Part shown: positions 16,037 to 24,352 of the stretch, piece by piece
How positions within the stretch are numbered: position 1 is the stretch's first letter
How the letters are laid out: each line of letters opens with the position of its first letter
Assembly (NCBI GenBank): GCA_028278345.1
Contig: JANQEL010000028.1
Coordinates: 47,335-111,334, forward strand
Source: Myxococcota bacterium
GTDB taxonomy: Bacteria; Myxococcota_A; UBA9160; UBA4427
Reading direction: 5' to 3'
Length of the DNA: 64,000 nt
The notes under the pieces: model-generated
What the model saw: the letters and a program-made list of their open reading frames with translations, nothing else
Databases searched by the model: none
Told to the model about the DNA's origin: nothing
Made by a program: the position numbers and the translations under genes

Positions 16037-17293
16037 ATGTCCGATTCGTCGAACGATCTCAGGGACGGCCCTCTCACCGGATTGCGCGTGGTCGACATGG
16101 CCACCATGCTGGCGGGCCCCTATGGCGCAACGCTGCTCGGCGACATGGGCGCCGACGTGATCAAGGTCGAGAGCACATTCGGCGACGACTCTCGCCACCT
16201 CGGTCCGCGCCGCGGCAGTCAGCGCACGGCCTTCATGAGCCTGAACCGCAACAAGCGCGACATCGTGATCGACATGACGAAGGGCGCGCAGGCGAAGGAA
16301 GTGCTCGGCAAGCTGGTTGAGACCAGTGACATCTTCATCACGAACATCCGCGGCGATGCCCTCGACAAGCTCGGGCTCGGCTACGAGGCCATGCGCGCGC
16401 ATCGCGAAGACCTGATCTACATCAGCGTGACGGCCTTCGGATACGACGGGCCCTACGCGGGGCGGCCGGGCATCGACTTCCTGGCCCAGGGCTACGCAGG
16501 TTTGCTGGCGCAGAACGGTGAGCCCGACGGCGAGCCCGTGCGCCTCACCGTGCCCCTGATCGATGTGATGACCTCGGAACTGGTCTGCAGCGCCGCGCTG
16601 GCCGCGGTGATCGCGCGCAGCAAGACGGGCCAGGGCCAGCGCATCGAGATCTCGCTCCTCGATGCCCTGACCCACGCCATGGCGAACCCGATTGGCGCCT
16701 ACCAGAACGCCAACTACGACACGCCGCGCACCGGCAACCGCAGCCTCTACTTCGCGCCGTCGGGCATCTACCGCTGCAAGGACGGCAAGGTGGTGATCAC
16801 CTGCTTCTCACAGAAGTTCTTCGAGAACCTGTGCCGCGCCCTCGATCGCGATTGGGTATCGGATCCGCGCTTCGCGACGATCGACGCCCGCAAGCAGAAC
16901 GAGGACGAACTCGACCGCGTGCTCGAAGAGCGCTGCATGGACTTCGGGCGCGAAGAACTCGTCGAGTTGCTGGTGGCGGGCGATCTGCTCACCGCACCGA
17001 TCAACGAGATGCCCGACGTCGTCGCCGACCCGCAGATTCGCCACAACGAGATGATCCAGAGCATCGAGCACACTCTCGAAGGCACGGTCGACGTCACGAA
17101 CATCCCGATCAAGTTCTTCGGCACCCCGGGCGGTGTACGACTCCCTCCCCCAGCCCTGGGTGAGCACACCGACGAGGTGCTCGGCGAACTCGGCTTCGAT
17201 GCCGGCGCGATCGAAAAGCTCGCGGGGGATGACGTCGTCTGGAGCCACGCCAAGCTCGACGCCGCGCGGAAGGCGCGGAGCGCCTCGAAGTGA
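16037..17293 (+). CDS. CaiB/BaiF family III CoA-transferase (third of three)
   Basis: 418 residues, four bases after the second copy. The most canonical of the three: GLRVVDMATMLAGPYGATLLGDMGADVIKVE, SLNRNKRDIVIDMTKGAQ, the catalytic Asp in GRPGIDFLAQGYAG (D147), and EISLLDALTHAMANPIGAYQN. Similar to formyl-CoA, carnitine and bile-acid CoA-transferases. It is translationally coupled by a GTGA overlap to the MFS transporter gene, which ties substrate uptake to CoA activation. The exact acid cannot be given from sequence. Confidence 0.9.
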   Translation: MSDSSNDLRDGPLTGLRVVDMATMLAGPYGATLLGDMGADVIKVESTFGDDSRHLGPRRGSQRTAFMSLNRNKRDIVIDMTKGAQAKEVLGKLVETSDIFITNIRGDALDKLGLGYEAMRAHREDLIYISVTAFGYDGPYAGRPGIDFLAQGYAGLLAQNGEPDGEPVRLTVPLIDVMTSELVCSAALAAVIARSKTGQGQRIEISLLDALTHAMANPIGAYQNANYDTPRTGNRSLYFAPSGIYRCKDGKVVITCFSQKFFENLCRALDRDWVSDPRFATIDARKQNEDELDRVLEERCMDFGREELVELLVAGDLLTAPINEMPDVVADPQIRHNEMIQSIEHTLEGTVDVTNIPIKFFGTPGGVRLPPPALGEHTDEVLGELGFDAGAIEKLAGDDVVWSHAKLDAARKARSASK

Positions 17294-18642
17294 GTTCCGA
17301 GGCAGCCGAAGAGGCCCCCGAAGTCTCTCGCGGCGATTCCCCGAATGAGCCGCGCGAAGTTTCGCGCGGCTACGCGAACTACGTCCTCGGCGTGCTCTTC
17401 GTCGTCTACGTCTTCAACTTCATGGATCGGCAGGTGCTGTCGATCGTACTCGAAGACATCAAGCGCGAAATCGAGCTCTCGGATACCTACATGGGCTTCC
17501 TCGCGGGCTTCGCGTTCTCGCTCATGTACACATTCGCGGGGATCCCGATCGCGCGATACGCCGACCGCGCTTCGCGCCGCAACGTCGTGACGATCGGGCT
17601 GCTCGTATGGACGAGCTTCACGGCGGTCACGGGCCTGGTGACGAGCTTCGCCCAGCTCTTCGCCGCGCGGATCGGCGTCGGCATCGGCGAAGCGGCGGGC
17701 TCACCGCCCTCTCATTCGCTGATCAGCGACTACTTCCCCCTCGATCGACGGGCCACGGCACTCTCGATCTACGGCATGGGGGTCTACATCGGGATCGCGG
17801 GAGCGATGATCTTCGGCGGCTACATCGCCGAGAACTTCGGCTGGCGCACCGTGTATCTCACCCTGGGGCTCACGGGCATTCCGCTGGCCCTCCTCGTGTT
17901 ACTCACCGTGCGCGAATTGCCTCGTGGCTTCTCCGATCGCAGCCAGGGCGCCCCGACCGAGGTGGCGGCGCAACCGCCACTCGTCGAAACGATCGTCGGG
18001 ATCCTCAAGATCCGCTCGCTGATGCTGATCATCGCCGGCACCGCCGTGCAGTCGCTGGCCGGTTATGGGCTGATGGTCTGGGGTGCGCCCTTCCTGATGC
18101 GCGTCCACGAGATGAGCCGGGTCGACGTGGGCCTGTCCCTCGGACTCATCTTCGGCATCGCGGGTTGTGCGGGAGTGTATTCCGGCGGACGCCTCTCGGA
18201 CCATTTCGGCCAGCGCGACGAGACCTGGTACATGAAGCTTCCCGCCATCCAGGCGGGCCTTGGCGTTCCCTTCCTCGTCGGTTTCCTGCTCGCGCCGAGC
18301 CCATGGCTCGCCCTGGCCTCCTTCGCCCCCTTCTACTTCATCGCAAACATGTACATTGGACCGATGTTCGCGATGACCCAGACCCTGGTTCCGCCCGCGA
18401 TGCGCGCTACCGCGTCGGCGATCAACCTCTTCATCGTGAACCTGATCGGCCTCGGCCTCGGGCCGTTCCTGATGGGTTATCTCAACGACGCCCTCGCGGT
18501 GCAGTACGGCGATCTCTCGATTCGCTACTCGCTGCTTTCGGTCGGCATCGTGGGGGGCAGTGCCGTGATCTTCTTCGGGCTCGCGAGTCGCTCGCTCCCC
18601 CGCGACCTCGCCGCCGCTCGCGAGGCCGCCCGGGCGACGTGA
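17290..18642 (+). CDS. MFS transporter (spinster-like / aromatic-acid-type)
   Basis: 450 residues, GTG start overlapping the previous stop (GTGA). About 12 transmembrane helices. The first loop after helix 1, MDRQVLSIVLEDIKREIELSDTYMGFL, and the A-motif-like IPIARYADRASRRNVVTIG between helices 2 and 3 are typical of the MFS_1 branch that carries organic anions, often annotated spinster-like. RIGVGIGEAAGSPPSHSLISDYFP marks helix 5. It likely imports the substrate of the preceding carboxylase/CoA-transferase enzymes or exports a by-product. The N-terminal 25 residues are hydrophilic and acidic. Confidence 0.87.
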   Translation: MSSEAAEEAPEVSRGDSPNEPREVSRGYANYVLGVLFVVYVFNFMDRQVLSIVLEDIKREIELSDTYMGFLAGFAFSLMYTFAGIPIARYADRASRRNVVTIGLLVWTSFTAVTGLVTSFAQLFAARIGVGIGEAAGSPPSHSLISDYFPLDRRATALSIYGMGVYIGIAGAMIFGGYIAENFGWRTVYLTLGLTGIPLALLVLLTVRELPRGFSDRSQGAPTEVAAQPPLVETIVGILKIRSLMLIIAGTAVQSLAGYGLMVWGAPFLMRVHEMSRVDVGLSLGLIFGIAGCAGVYSGGRLSDHFGQRDETWYMKLPAIQAGLGVPFLVGFLLAPSPWLALASFAPFYFIANMYIGPMFAMTQTLVPPAMRATASAINLFIVNLIGLGLGPFLMGYLNDALAVQYGDLSIRYSLLSVGIVGGSAVIFFGLASRSLPRDLAAAREAARAT

Positions 18643-19322
18643 TGAGGCTCTCCCTTCGCGACGTGGCCAAGAGCTATGGACGCGCGCGGGGGCTTCGCCC
18701 GACGAGTCTCGAGATCGGCCCGGGGGAAGTCGTGGGGCTGCTCGGGCCGAACGGTTCGGGGAAGACGACCCTGCTTCGCCTCGCCGCGGGGCTCTTGCGG
18801 CCGACCTCGGGTCGCGTGGAACTCGACGATGCGAAGCCCCAGCGTCGCAGGGATCGCTTCGCCTTCCTCTCGACCTCGGCGGTCTTTCCCGCGGCCATGA
18901 CCCACGCCCATGTGGCGCGCCTGATGGCGGGCCTGTTTCCCGACTTCTCCCCGGATCGCTTCGCCCGGCTGGTCGAACGCCTCGACATCCACGATCGCCC
19001 CTTCCACGCACTCTCCCGCGGCAACCAGACCAAGCTCCAGCTCGCAGCCACCCTGGCGCGCGAAACGACTCTCTACCTGCTCGACGAGCCCCTGGCCGGC
19101 ATCGACTTCATGGCGCGCGAGGAGATCATCGACGCCGTGTTGGCCGAGTTTCGCGCCGACGCGACCGTCGTGCTCAGTACCCATGAAGTGAAAGACGCCG
19201 AGCCCCTCTTCGATCGGGTGGTGATCCTGCGCGAAGGGGAAGTGCAGCTCGACGAGACGACCACCTCACTATCCCAACGCGGCACGTCGGTGGTCGAATG
19301 CTATCGGGGTTTCATGCAATGA
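18642..19322 (+). CDS. ABC transporter ATP-binding protein
   Basis: The ATG at 18642 overlaps the MFS stop (TGATG); the much longer frame beginning at 17607 is out of frame with the MFS gene. 226 residues with Walker A GPNGSGKT (35-42), Walker B LYLLDEP (144-150), a D-loop and a His switch in VVLSTHEVKDAE. The signature reads LSRGNQ rather than LSGGQ, as in ABC-2 exporters of the YtrB/antibiotic-resistance branch. It powers the permease encoded next (ATGA overlap). The substrate is unknown; its coupling to the catabolic operon may simply be read-through. Confidence 0.9.
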   Translation: MRLSLRDVAKSYGRARGLRPTSLEIGPGEVVGLLGPNGSGKTTLLRLAAGLLRPTSGRVELDDAKPQRRRDRFAFLSTSAVFPAAMTHAHVARLMAGLFPDFSPDRFARLVERLDIHDRPFHALSRGNQTKLQLAATLARETTLYLLDEPLAGIDFMAREEIIDAVLAEFRADATVVLSTHEVKDAEPLFDRVVILREGEVQLDETTTSLSQRGTSVVECYRGFMQ

Positions 19323-20338
19323 ACGCCGTGCTCACCCTGCTCTGGTACGAGACCCGACGCAACGCCTGGGTGTTCTACGGCGCGGTCGTGGGACTCGCGG
19401 TGTTCACCCTCTTCCTCTTCGCACTCCCCGGTGCGATCACGGGAGCGGACATGGTGGGGATTCCCGAAGAAGGTGAAGAGCGCGATCCGCGCGTGCAGTC
19501 GCGCATCGAGATCGAGTCGAGCAACGAAGAAGAGGACGGGTCGTTCTCTCGCAGCATCTTCGAGTGGTCCTTCGATTCGTCGCGCAACGCGGAGGAAGAA
19601 GCGGGGGAGGAAGACGGCGCGCTCCCCTCGGGCACGTACGATCTTCCCGACGAACTCCAATTCGCCTTCCGCCCCCGTCAGCCCGCCGCGATCGCTGGCG
19701 CGATGCTGCTCGCCGCCGCGACGCTGCTCGGCCTCTTCGTCGCGCACATGCGGGAGGCGGATCGCGGCGAGATGGCCCTTCACTACCAGTCCCCCGTCCC
19801 GGCGGAAGCCCAGCTCGCCGTGCGCTTCCTCTTCGCGTCCGGTGCAGCCCTCGGCGTCATCCTCGCGGCGCTCGCGATCTACCTGGCGATCCAGAGCAGT
19901 CAGAATCTCTCGGCCTCGTTTCCCTTCGCGGAGGGTCTCGGTTCCACCGCTCGCATCGAATGGGGAAACCTCGTGCTTGCGAGCACCCTCACCCAGATCC
20001 TCCCCGCGGCGGCCTTCATCCTGCTCTTCGTCCAGATCCAGAACGCCTATGGCCTGTTGGGCGGTGGAAGGCTCGCGGGCATCGTGATCCTGCTCGCCGG
20101 GCTCTCGACCTCGGTGTTCTGCTACGCGCGGTTCGTGCTGGCCGCGCCCGAGGGAGCAGAGGCTCTGCCCATCGTCGCGGTGACGCAACTTCCCGTATTG
20201 GGTGACGTCGTCAGCGGCTTCGATCTCTCGCGCTTCCGCTACGAGGTCCCGCTGGAGTTCCTGTTCGTGGCGGCGTTGGTCACGGCGCTGATGCTCGCCT
20301 TCGCGGCGCGCATCTTTCGCGAGGTCGAGTGGTCGTGA
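19319..20338 (+). CDS. ABC-2-like permease with acidic extracytoplasmic loop
   Basis: 339 residues; the start is the ATG at 19319 overlapping the ATPase stop (ATGA). About six transmembrane helices (near 16-37, 132-150, 170-191, 220-242, 250-270, 312-330). Between helices 1 and 2 there is a loop of about 90 residues rich in Glu and Asp (stretches like EEGEERDP and SSNEEEDGSFS). It partners the ATPase upstream. I do not recognise a closer family than ABC-2-type exporters. The acidic loop is unusual and could bind cations or a basic substrate. It is followed by a coupled 45-residue membrane protein. Confidence 0.75.
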   Translation: MNAVLTLLWYETRRNAWVFYGAVVGLAVFTLFLFALPGAITGADMVGIPEEGEERDPRVQSRIEIESSNEEEDGSFSRSIFEWSFDSSRNAEEEAGEEDGALPSGTYDLPDELQFAFRPRQPAAIAGAMLLAAATLLGLFVAHMREADRGEMALHYQSPVPAEAQLAVRFLFASGAALGVILAALAIYLAIQSSQNLSASFPFAEGLGSTARIEWGNLVLASTLTQILPAAAFILLFVQIQNAYGLLGGGRLAGIVILLAGLSTSVFCYARFVLAAPEGAEALPIVAVTQLPVLGDVVSGFDLSRFRYEVPLEFLFVAALVTALMLAFAARIFREVEWS

Positions 20339-20472
20339 TCTCCGTCCTCGACGCCGTCGTACTCGCCGCCCTCGCCCTCGCGGGTTGGCGCCTGTGGAAT
20401 GGCACCGCGAGCCCGACGACGCGCGCCTTGATGCTGACGTGCCTCGTCTGGATCGCCTGGGTCTTCGTCTAG
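20335..20472 (+). CDS. 45-residue membrane microprotein coupled to the ABC permease
   Basis: GTG at 20335 overlaps the permease stop in a GTGA. The 45 codons encode two hydrophobic helices (VLDAVVLAALALAGWRLW and ALMLTCLVWIAWVFV) joined by a short polar turn with Thr and Arg. The stop TAG at 20470-20472 overlaps, tail to tail, the stop of lnt. Codon use is GC-rich like its neighbours. Three preceding genes are coupled the same way, which argues that it is translated. It may be a small subunit of the ABC transporter. No family is recognised. Confidence 0.55.
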   Translation: MISVLDAVVLAALALAGWRLWNGTASPTTRALMLTCLVWIAWVFV

Positions 20473-22166
20473 GCGCGGCCCTTCTGCCGCCACCACAGAA
20501 ACACGCCCAGGGTCAGCAGCTGACACAGATGCGGTAGCCACCAGCCGACGCGGGCGTAGAAGGTCGGCTGCTCGGCTGTGTTGCGCGCCAGGACAATCGT
20601 CGCCACCAGCACCTCGGGTGGATACTCATCGAGGGTCGAGCGCGTCACGGGGCGCAGCGGTGCGTAGTCGACCAACCGGCCGTTCGCGTCGACGATCGCG
20701 CTGACCCCGGTGCTCACACTGCGCACGATGGGGATGCGATGCTCCACCGCGCGAAACTGCGCGAGCGCCAGGTGCTCCCAGGGCTCCGCCGAATCGCCGT
20801 ACCACGAATCGATCGTTTGATTGACGAGCAGGTCGACGCCCCCGGGCTGGGCGGCGGATTCGCGGACGAAGGCGGGAATGATGTCTTCGTAACAGATCAG
20901 CGGAGCCATCGCGACGTCTCCGGCCTCGCCTTCGCGCGGCAATACGAAGCGCGCCGGTCCTTCACCGGCATGATGGTGCGCGATGTTGCCCACCCAATCG
21001 GTCACGATGTCGGGATCGATCAGCGGGATCTTCTCGCCGAGGGGAACGAGGTTCACCTTGTCGTAGCCGCCGAGCAGATCGCCCCGACGATCGATCAGGA
21101 AGGTGCTGTTGTAGCCGAAGCGCGCCTCGGGTTCGCGAGAACTCGCGCCGAACAACACGGGGGTTCGATGCCCGCGCTGCACGCGTCGCGCGACCCGCTC
21201 GATGTACCGCTCGGCGGGTCGCCCGATCGAATAGGGAAAGGTGCCGGCTTCGGGCCAGACGACGAGCTCCGCGTTGCGGTACACGGCTTCGAGGGTGGGC
21301 GTGCGCAATCGCTCCATGCGCCGGCCCGAGTCGAGACGAAAGATGCCCACGTTGGGTTGCACGATGCCGATCCGCAGGGTGCGGTCGGTCTGTGCGATCT
21401 CGATATCGATCGCGGCCATCCGGGAGTGACCGATCGCGAGCATCGAGATCGGAACCGCGAGCCACGCGACGACGTACGCCAGGCGGGCACCGCGGCTCGC
21501 GACGAAGAGCCCACGCACCAGCGCCAACTGACCGGCGATCATCACCCCTTCGATGCCGTGCACGCCGATCCACTCGGCGAGCTGCATCAGGGCCGGCTCT
21601 TCCGCGAAGCCGAGGAAGATCGTGTACGGAAACAGCACCGGCCAACTCACCTGCAAGGCGACGAAGGCGGCCACGATGTAGACGAAGCCCAGCGCACCTT
21701 CGCGTGGTCCGAAGCGCACGAGCAACGCGAACAGGCCGTAGGAGATCGCCATCCACGCCGAGAAACCGAGCAGGCCCACGAAGGCCACGCCGGTCGGCAC
21801 GTGGGCGAACTGCACGAGCATCTCGGCGATCCACGGGAAGCCGCCGAGCCCGACGCCCATGCCGCCGATCAAGCCGAGGAGAAAGACGTGGCGCGCGGTA
21901 TCGCGCGAACGAAGCAGCACGAGCAGGAGCGGCGCCAGGCCGACGAAACTCGCCGCGATCACGCCATCGCGAGGCGCTCCCGACGCGATGATGAAGCCAC
22001 TGGTCGCGGCGATCGCGAGTCGAGCCGGATAGCCCAGGCCGTCGATGCGACGCGCGAGCGCGCTCGCTGCCCCCACGGAAAATGCACGACCGCCGTTCCC
22101 CGTTTCATCATCATCCGATTTCCCGGCCACGACCTCTCCAACCCGACTGCCGATCTGGCCCGGCAC
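20469..22166 (-). CDS. lnt: apolipoprotein N-acyltransferase
   Basis: 565 residues, GTG start (22166). A hydrophilic lead of about 45 residues precedes six or more transmembrane helices, followed by a periplasmic nitrilase domain from about residue 262. The catalytic triad is visible as E306 (VVWPEAGTF), K370 (GGYDKVNLVPLGE) and C425 (APLICYED). It transfers the third acyl chain to the N-terminal Cys of lipoproteins in the inner membrane, so the organism makes triacylated lipoproteins, in line with the lipoboxes of several proteins here. The long N-terminal lead suggests that the true start may be an internal codon. Monocistronic, convergent with the ABC operon. Confidence 0.94.
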   Translation of the reverse strand: MPGQIGSRVGEVVAGKSDDDETGNGGRAFSVGAASALARRIDGLGYPARLAIAATSGFIIASGAPRDGVIAASFVGLAPLLLVLLRSRDTARHVFLLGLIGGMGVGLGGFPWIAEMLVQFAHVPTGVAFVGLLGFSAWMAISYGLFALLVRFGPREGALGFVYIVAAFVALQVSWPVLFPYTIFLGFAEEPALMQLAEWIGVHGIEGVMIAGQLALVRGLFVASRGARLAYVVAWLAVPISMLAIGHSRMAAIDIEIAQTDRTLRIGIVQPNVGIFRLDSGRRMERLRTPTLEAVYRNAELVVWPEAGTFPYSIGRPAERYIERVARRVQRGHRTPVLFGASSREPEARFGYNSTFLIDRRGDLLGGYDKVNLVPLGEKIPLIDPDIVTDWVGNIAHHHAGEGPARFVLPREGEAGDVAMAPLICYEDIIPAFVRESAAQPGGVDLLVNQTIDSWYGDSAEPWEHLALAQFRAVEHRIPIVRSVSTGVSAIVDANGRLVDYAPLRPVTRSTLDEYPPEVLVATIVLARNTAEQPTFYARVGWWLPHLCQLLTLGVFLWWRQKGRA

Positions 22167-22265
22167 GATAGCTCGAAGTCGATCTAGGGCTGAACACGAC
22201 CTGCGCTGCCCCGACGACGGGGTCGCCCGCGCTCACCCCAGGCCAACGGCGGTCGACCGGATGGT

Positions 22266-23306
22266 TCATCGGACAACCGAACCCTCGTGACCGTGCCGCT
22301 CGAGTACAGCATCGAAGCCAAGCACGGTCGTAAGCTCGGGCGGATTGCGGTCCAGGATGGCTGGATCGATGTCGCGGTAGCGCGTATCGGCGGGATGGCT
22401 GGCGCGGCTGTACTTGCTGCAGAGCGTCATCCCGGCGCCGCGTGTTCGATCGGCCCGGGCGGGGCTCGGGCCTCCGGACCACAGCGCGATCGATCCCCTG
22501 GGCATCTCGGGGCTGGAGTCTTCGATTACCCAAAGCGCGGTGCACGTCCCGCTTGGAGTATCGGTTCCGGGCTCGTTCTCCTGCCCACACAACTCCGCCA
22601 GAACGAAACCCCGGCCGCACGCGTACTCGGTCAGGGTCAGCAACCAGGGATGGAGCGCCGCCTCTTCGAAGATGCGTCCGCGTTCGAGCAGGGTGGCCGG
22701 CGCGTTCTTCGACTCGACCAGCGCTGCGCGAAGCTCTTCAGCGAACTGGGACGAGAACGCGTCCTCGAGAAGACAGAAGCCATCGCGATCGAGATCGTTG
22801 GCAGCAGACCCGAGCCCATGCCTCTCGATGAGATGGGCGATGTCGCTGCCAAGGACCGTTCGCCGTGCAAGCTCGTCGTGCATCGCGGTCAGCACGCGGA
22901 GCAGATCGGGATCGGCAGGTGCAGCCCCTTCGACCGAGAAGCAATCGCGTCCGAAGCGAAGGCCGTTTTCGTGGTTTGCGCGACCGATCGAGTTTTCTCC
23001 CGCCGAGTACTGGGTGCGCGCCATGGCGAGGGCGGCTGTGTAGTCGGTGCGAATCGTGAAGTCGGCGCGCTCGGGAACTCCGGCGCCCACACACGCCTTT
23101 CCCTGTGCGAATTTCGCGTGCCACGAAACACTTCCGTCGCTGCTCGCCAGATGCGGCGGAGCGTCAGCGAAGTGCTCACATAGCGCGTACGAGAGATCTC
23201 TCGGGAGGCCGCCAATTCCCTCGATCGCATGCTCGAACGCCTGTCCCGCCGCGTCGATCCAAGCGGGAGACATGAACTCGAGTCTTTCCTCGGGCCGGGT
23301 CGGCAT
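22266..23306 (-). CDS. SCP2-like plus degenerate phytanoyl-CoA-dioxygenase-like protein
   Basis: Start taken as ATG 23306, with GAGGGG just upstream; ATG 23273 is an alternative. About 346 residues. The first 140 look like an SCP2-type lipid-binding domain (SPAWIDAAGQAFEHAIEG, HAKFAQGKACVGAGVP, FTIRTDYTAALAMART). The second half begins DRDGFCLLEDAFSSQFAEELRAAL, the usual start of PhyH-type 2-oxoglutarate dioxygenases, and ends ILDRNPPELTTVLGFD, also typical, but the middle with the HxD iron site and the GSH block is not recognisable and the domain is short. It may be a non-catalytic remnant. Codon use is less GC-biased than in the neighbours. Function uncertain. Confidence 0.55.
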   Translation of the reverse strand: MPTRPEERLEFMSPAWIDAAGQAFEHAIEGIGGLPRDLSYALCEHFADAPPHLASSDGSVSWHAKFAQGKACVGAGVPERADFTIRTDYTAALAMARTQYSAGENSIGRANHENGLRFGRDCFSVEGAAPADPDLLRVLTAMHDELARRTVLGSDIAHLIERHGLGSAANDLDRDGFCLLEDAFSSQFAEELRAALVESKNAPATLLERGRIFEEAALHPWLLTLTEYACGRGFVLAELCGQENEPGTDTPSGTCTALWVIEDSSPEMPRGSIALWSGGPSPARADRTRGAGMTLCSKYSRASHPADTRYRDIDPAILDRNPPELTTVLGFDAVLERHGHEGSVVR

Positions 23307-23551
23307 CCGCACCCCTCGTTGCCGCTCGTTGCGTAGCCCACGGGGACCATTGCGTCACGACGGCCTCGCTGCTCCGTGCAGATCCGTGAGGGAATGTCGT
23401 ATCGCACACAGCATTCGCGACAGCCCTCGGCATCACCGTGGGGGGTCAGGTCCAGGAGGGTCGAACCCGTCGTGTCCTTGAATCGGAAACACCCTGGGAG
23501 CGCGATCGAAACCAGAACCACCAGCGCGAGCCACAGATATCGAATACGCAT
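23307..23551 (-). other. possible Cys-rich lipoprotein N-terminus (remnant or short gene)
   Basis: ATG 23551 opens a frame with a convincing lipoprotein signal (MRIRYLWLALVVLVSIALPGC) followed by a polar Cys-rich stretch (GCRECCVRYD, later GCGC). The frame does not close before the next gene but runs on inside it out of frame to 22889, so both cannot be intact as drawn. There is no good ribosome binding site. It may be a lipoprotein gene cut by a frameshift or a chance signal-like sequence. Read with caution. Confidence 0.35.
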
Positions 23552-23591
23552 CAAGTGAAATGACACCGGACGCGCGAGATCGGCTCGGCCC

Positions 23592-24326
23592 CTACGATTC
23601 GGGGCGGAGCCAGAGAAAGACTTCCCGATTCCCCTTCGGCCCGGCCACACGACTCTCCGCGCGACCGCACTCGGTGTAACCCAGCGTCACCGCCGCATCG
23701 CGGATCTTGTCGACGGCGCCTTCGCGCAGGGCGTCGTCTCGGACCACACCGCCCTTCCCCACCGATTCGCGTCCCACCTCGAACTGCGGCTTCACCATCA
23801 AGAGCAGTTCGGCGTTCGGAGCAACCTGCCGGATCGGCTCGAGGAGCCGTTCGATCGAAATGAACGAAACGTCGACCACCATGAGGTCGACGGGTTCCGG
23901 AACGTGTTCGGGGGCGAGTTCGCGGGCGTTGGTCTTCTCGAAGACGTGGACGCGCTCGTCCTGTCGCAACTTCTCGTGCAGTTGCGCCGTTCCGACGTCG
24001 AGGGCCACCACGCCGCGCGCTCCGCGCTGCAGTAGGCAGTCGGTGAATCCACCGGTGCTGGCGCCGACGTCCAGACAGAAGAGCCCGGAAGGATCGACAC
24101 CCAGGTCGTCGAGGGCGCCTTCGAGTTTGTCGCCACCGCGCGACACGAAGCGGCGCACCTCGCCCTTCAAGCGGATGGAAGCCTCGGGCTTGACCGGCGC
24201 CCCCGCCTTGTCGACCGGAACGTCGTCAACCAGGACCACACCGCTCATGATCAATGCCCGGGCGCGAGTGCGGTTTTCCGCGAGCCCTTCATCGACGAGG
24301 CGTTCGTCGAGGCGCTGGCCCTTCAT
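23592..24326 (-). CDS. tlyA: TlyA-family rRNA 2'-O-methyltransferase / hemolysin A homologue
   Basis: 244 residues. An S4 RNA-binding domain occupies residues 1-62 (QRLDERLVDEGLAENRTRARALIMSGVVLVD) and an FtsJ-like SAM domain follows: FVSRGGDKLEGALDDLGVD, CLDVGASTGGFTDCLLQRGA with motif I, VDVSFISIERLLEPI and MVKPQFEVGRESVGKGGVVRD. TlyA methylates 16S and 23S rRNA. It is the last gene of a xseB-ispA-dxs-tlyA run, a well-known order in many bacteria, starting 26 bases after dxs ends. The tail KGNREVFLWLRPES is typical. No sign of disruption. Confidence 0.94.
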   Translation of the reverse strand: MKGQRLDERLVDEGLAENRTRARALIMSGVVLVDDVPVDKAGAPVKPEASIRLKGEVRRFVSRGGDKLEGALDDLGVDPSGLFCLDVGASTGGFTDCLLQRGARGVVALDVGTAQLHEKLRQDERVHVFEKTNARELAPEHVPEPVDLMVVDVSFISIERLLEPIRQVAPNAELLLMVKPQFEVGRESVGKGGVVRDDALREGAVDKIRDAAVTLGYTECGRAESRVAGPKGNREVFLWLRPES

Positions 24327-24352
24327 GGCCTCTTCACCTCTTGCCTCTCATC

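Noticed and set aside
22220..22240. CCCCGACGACGGGG hairpin between lnt and the SCP2-like gene
   Set aside because: Five-base stem with no T-run; too weak to call a terminator.
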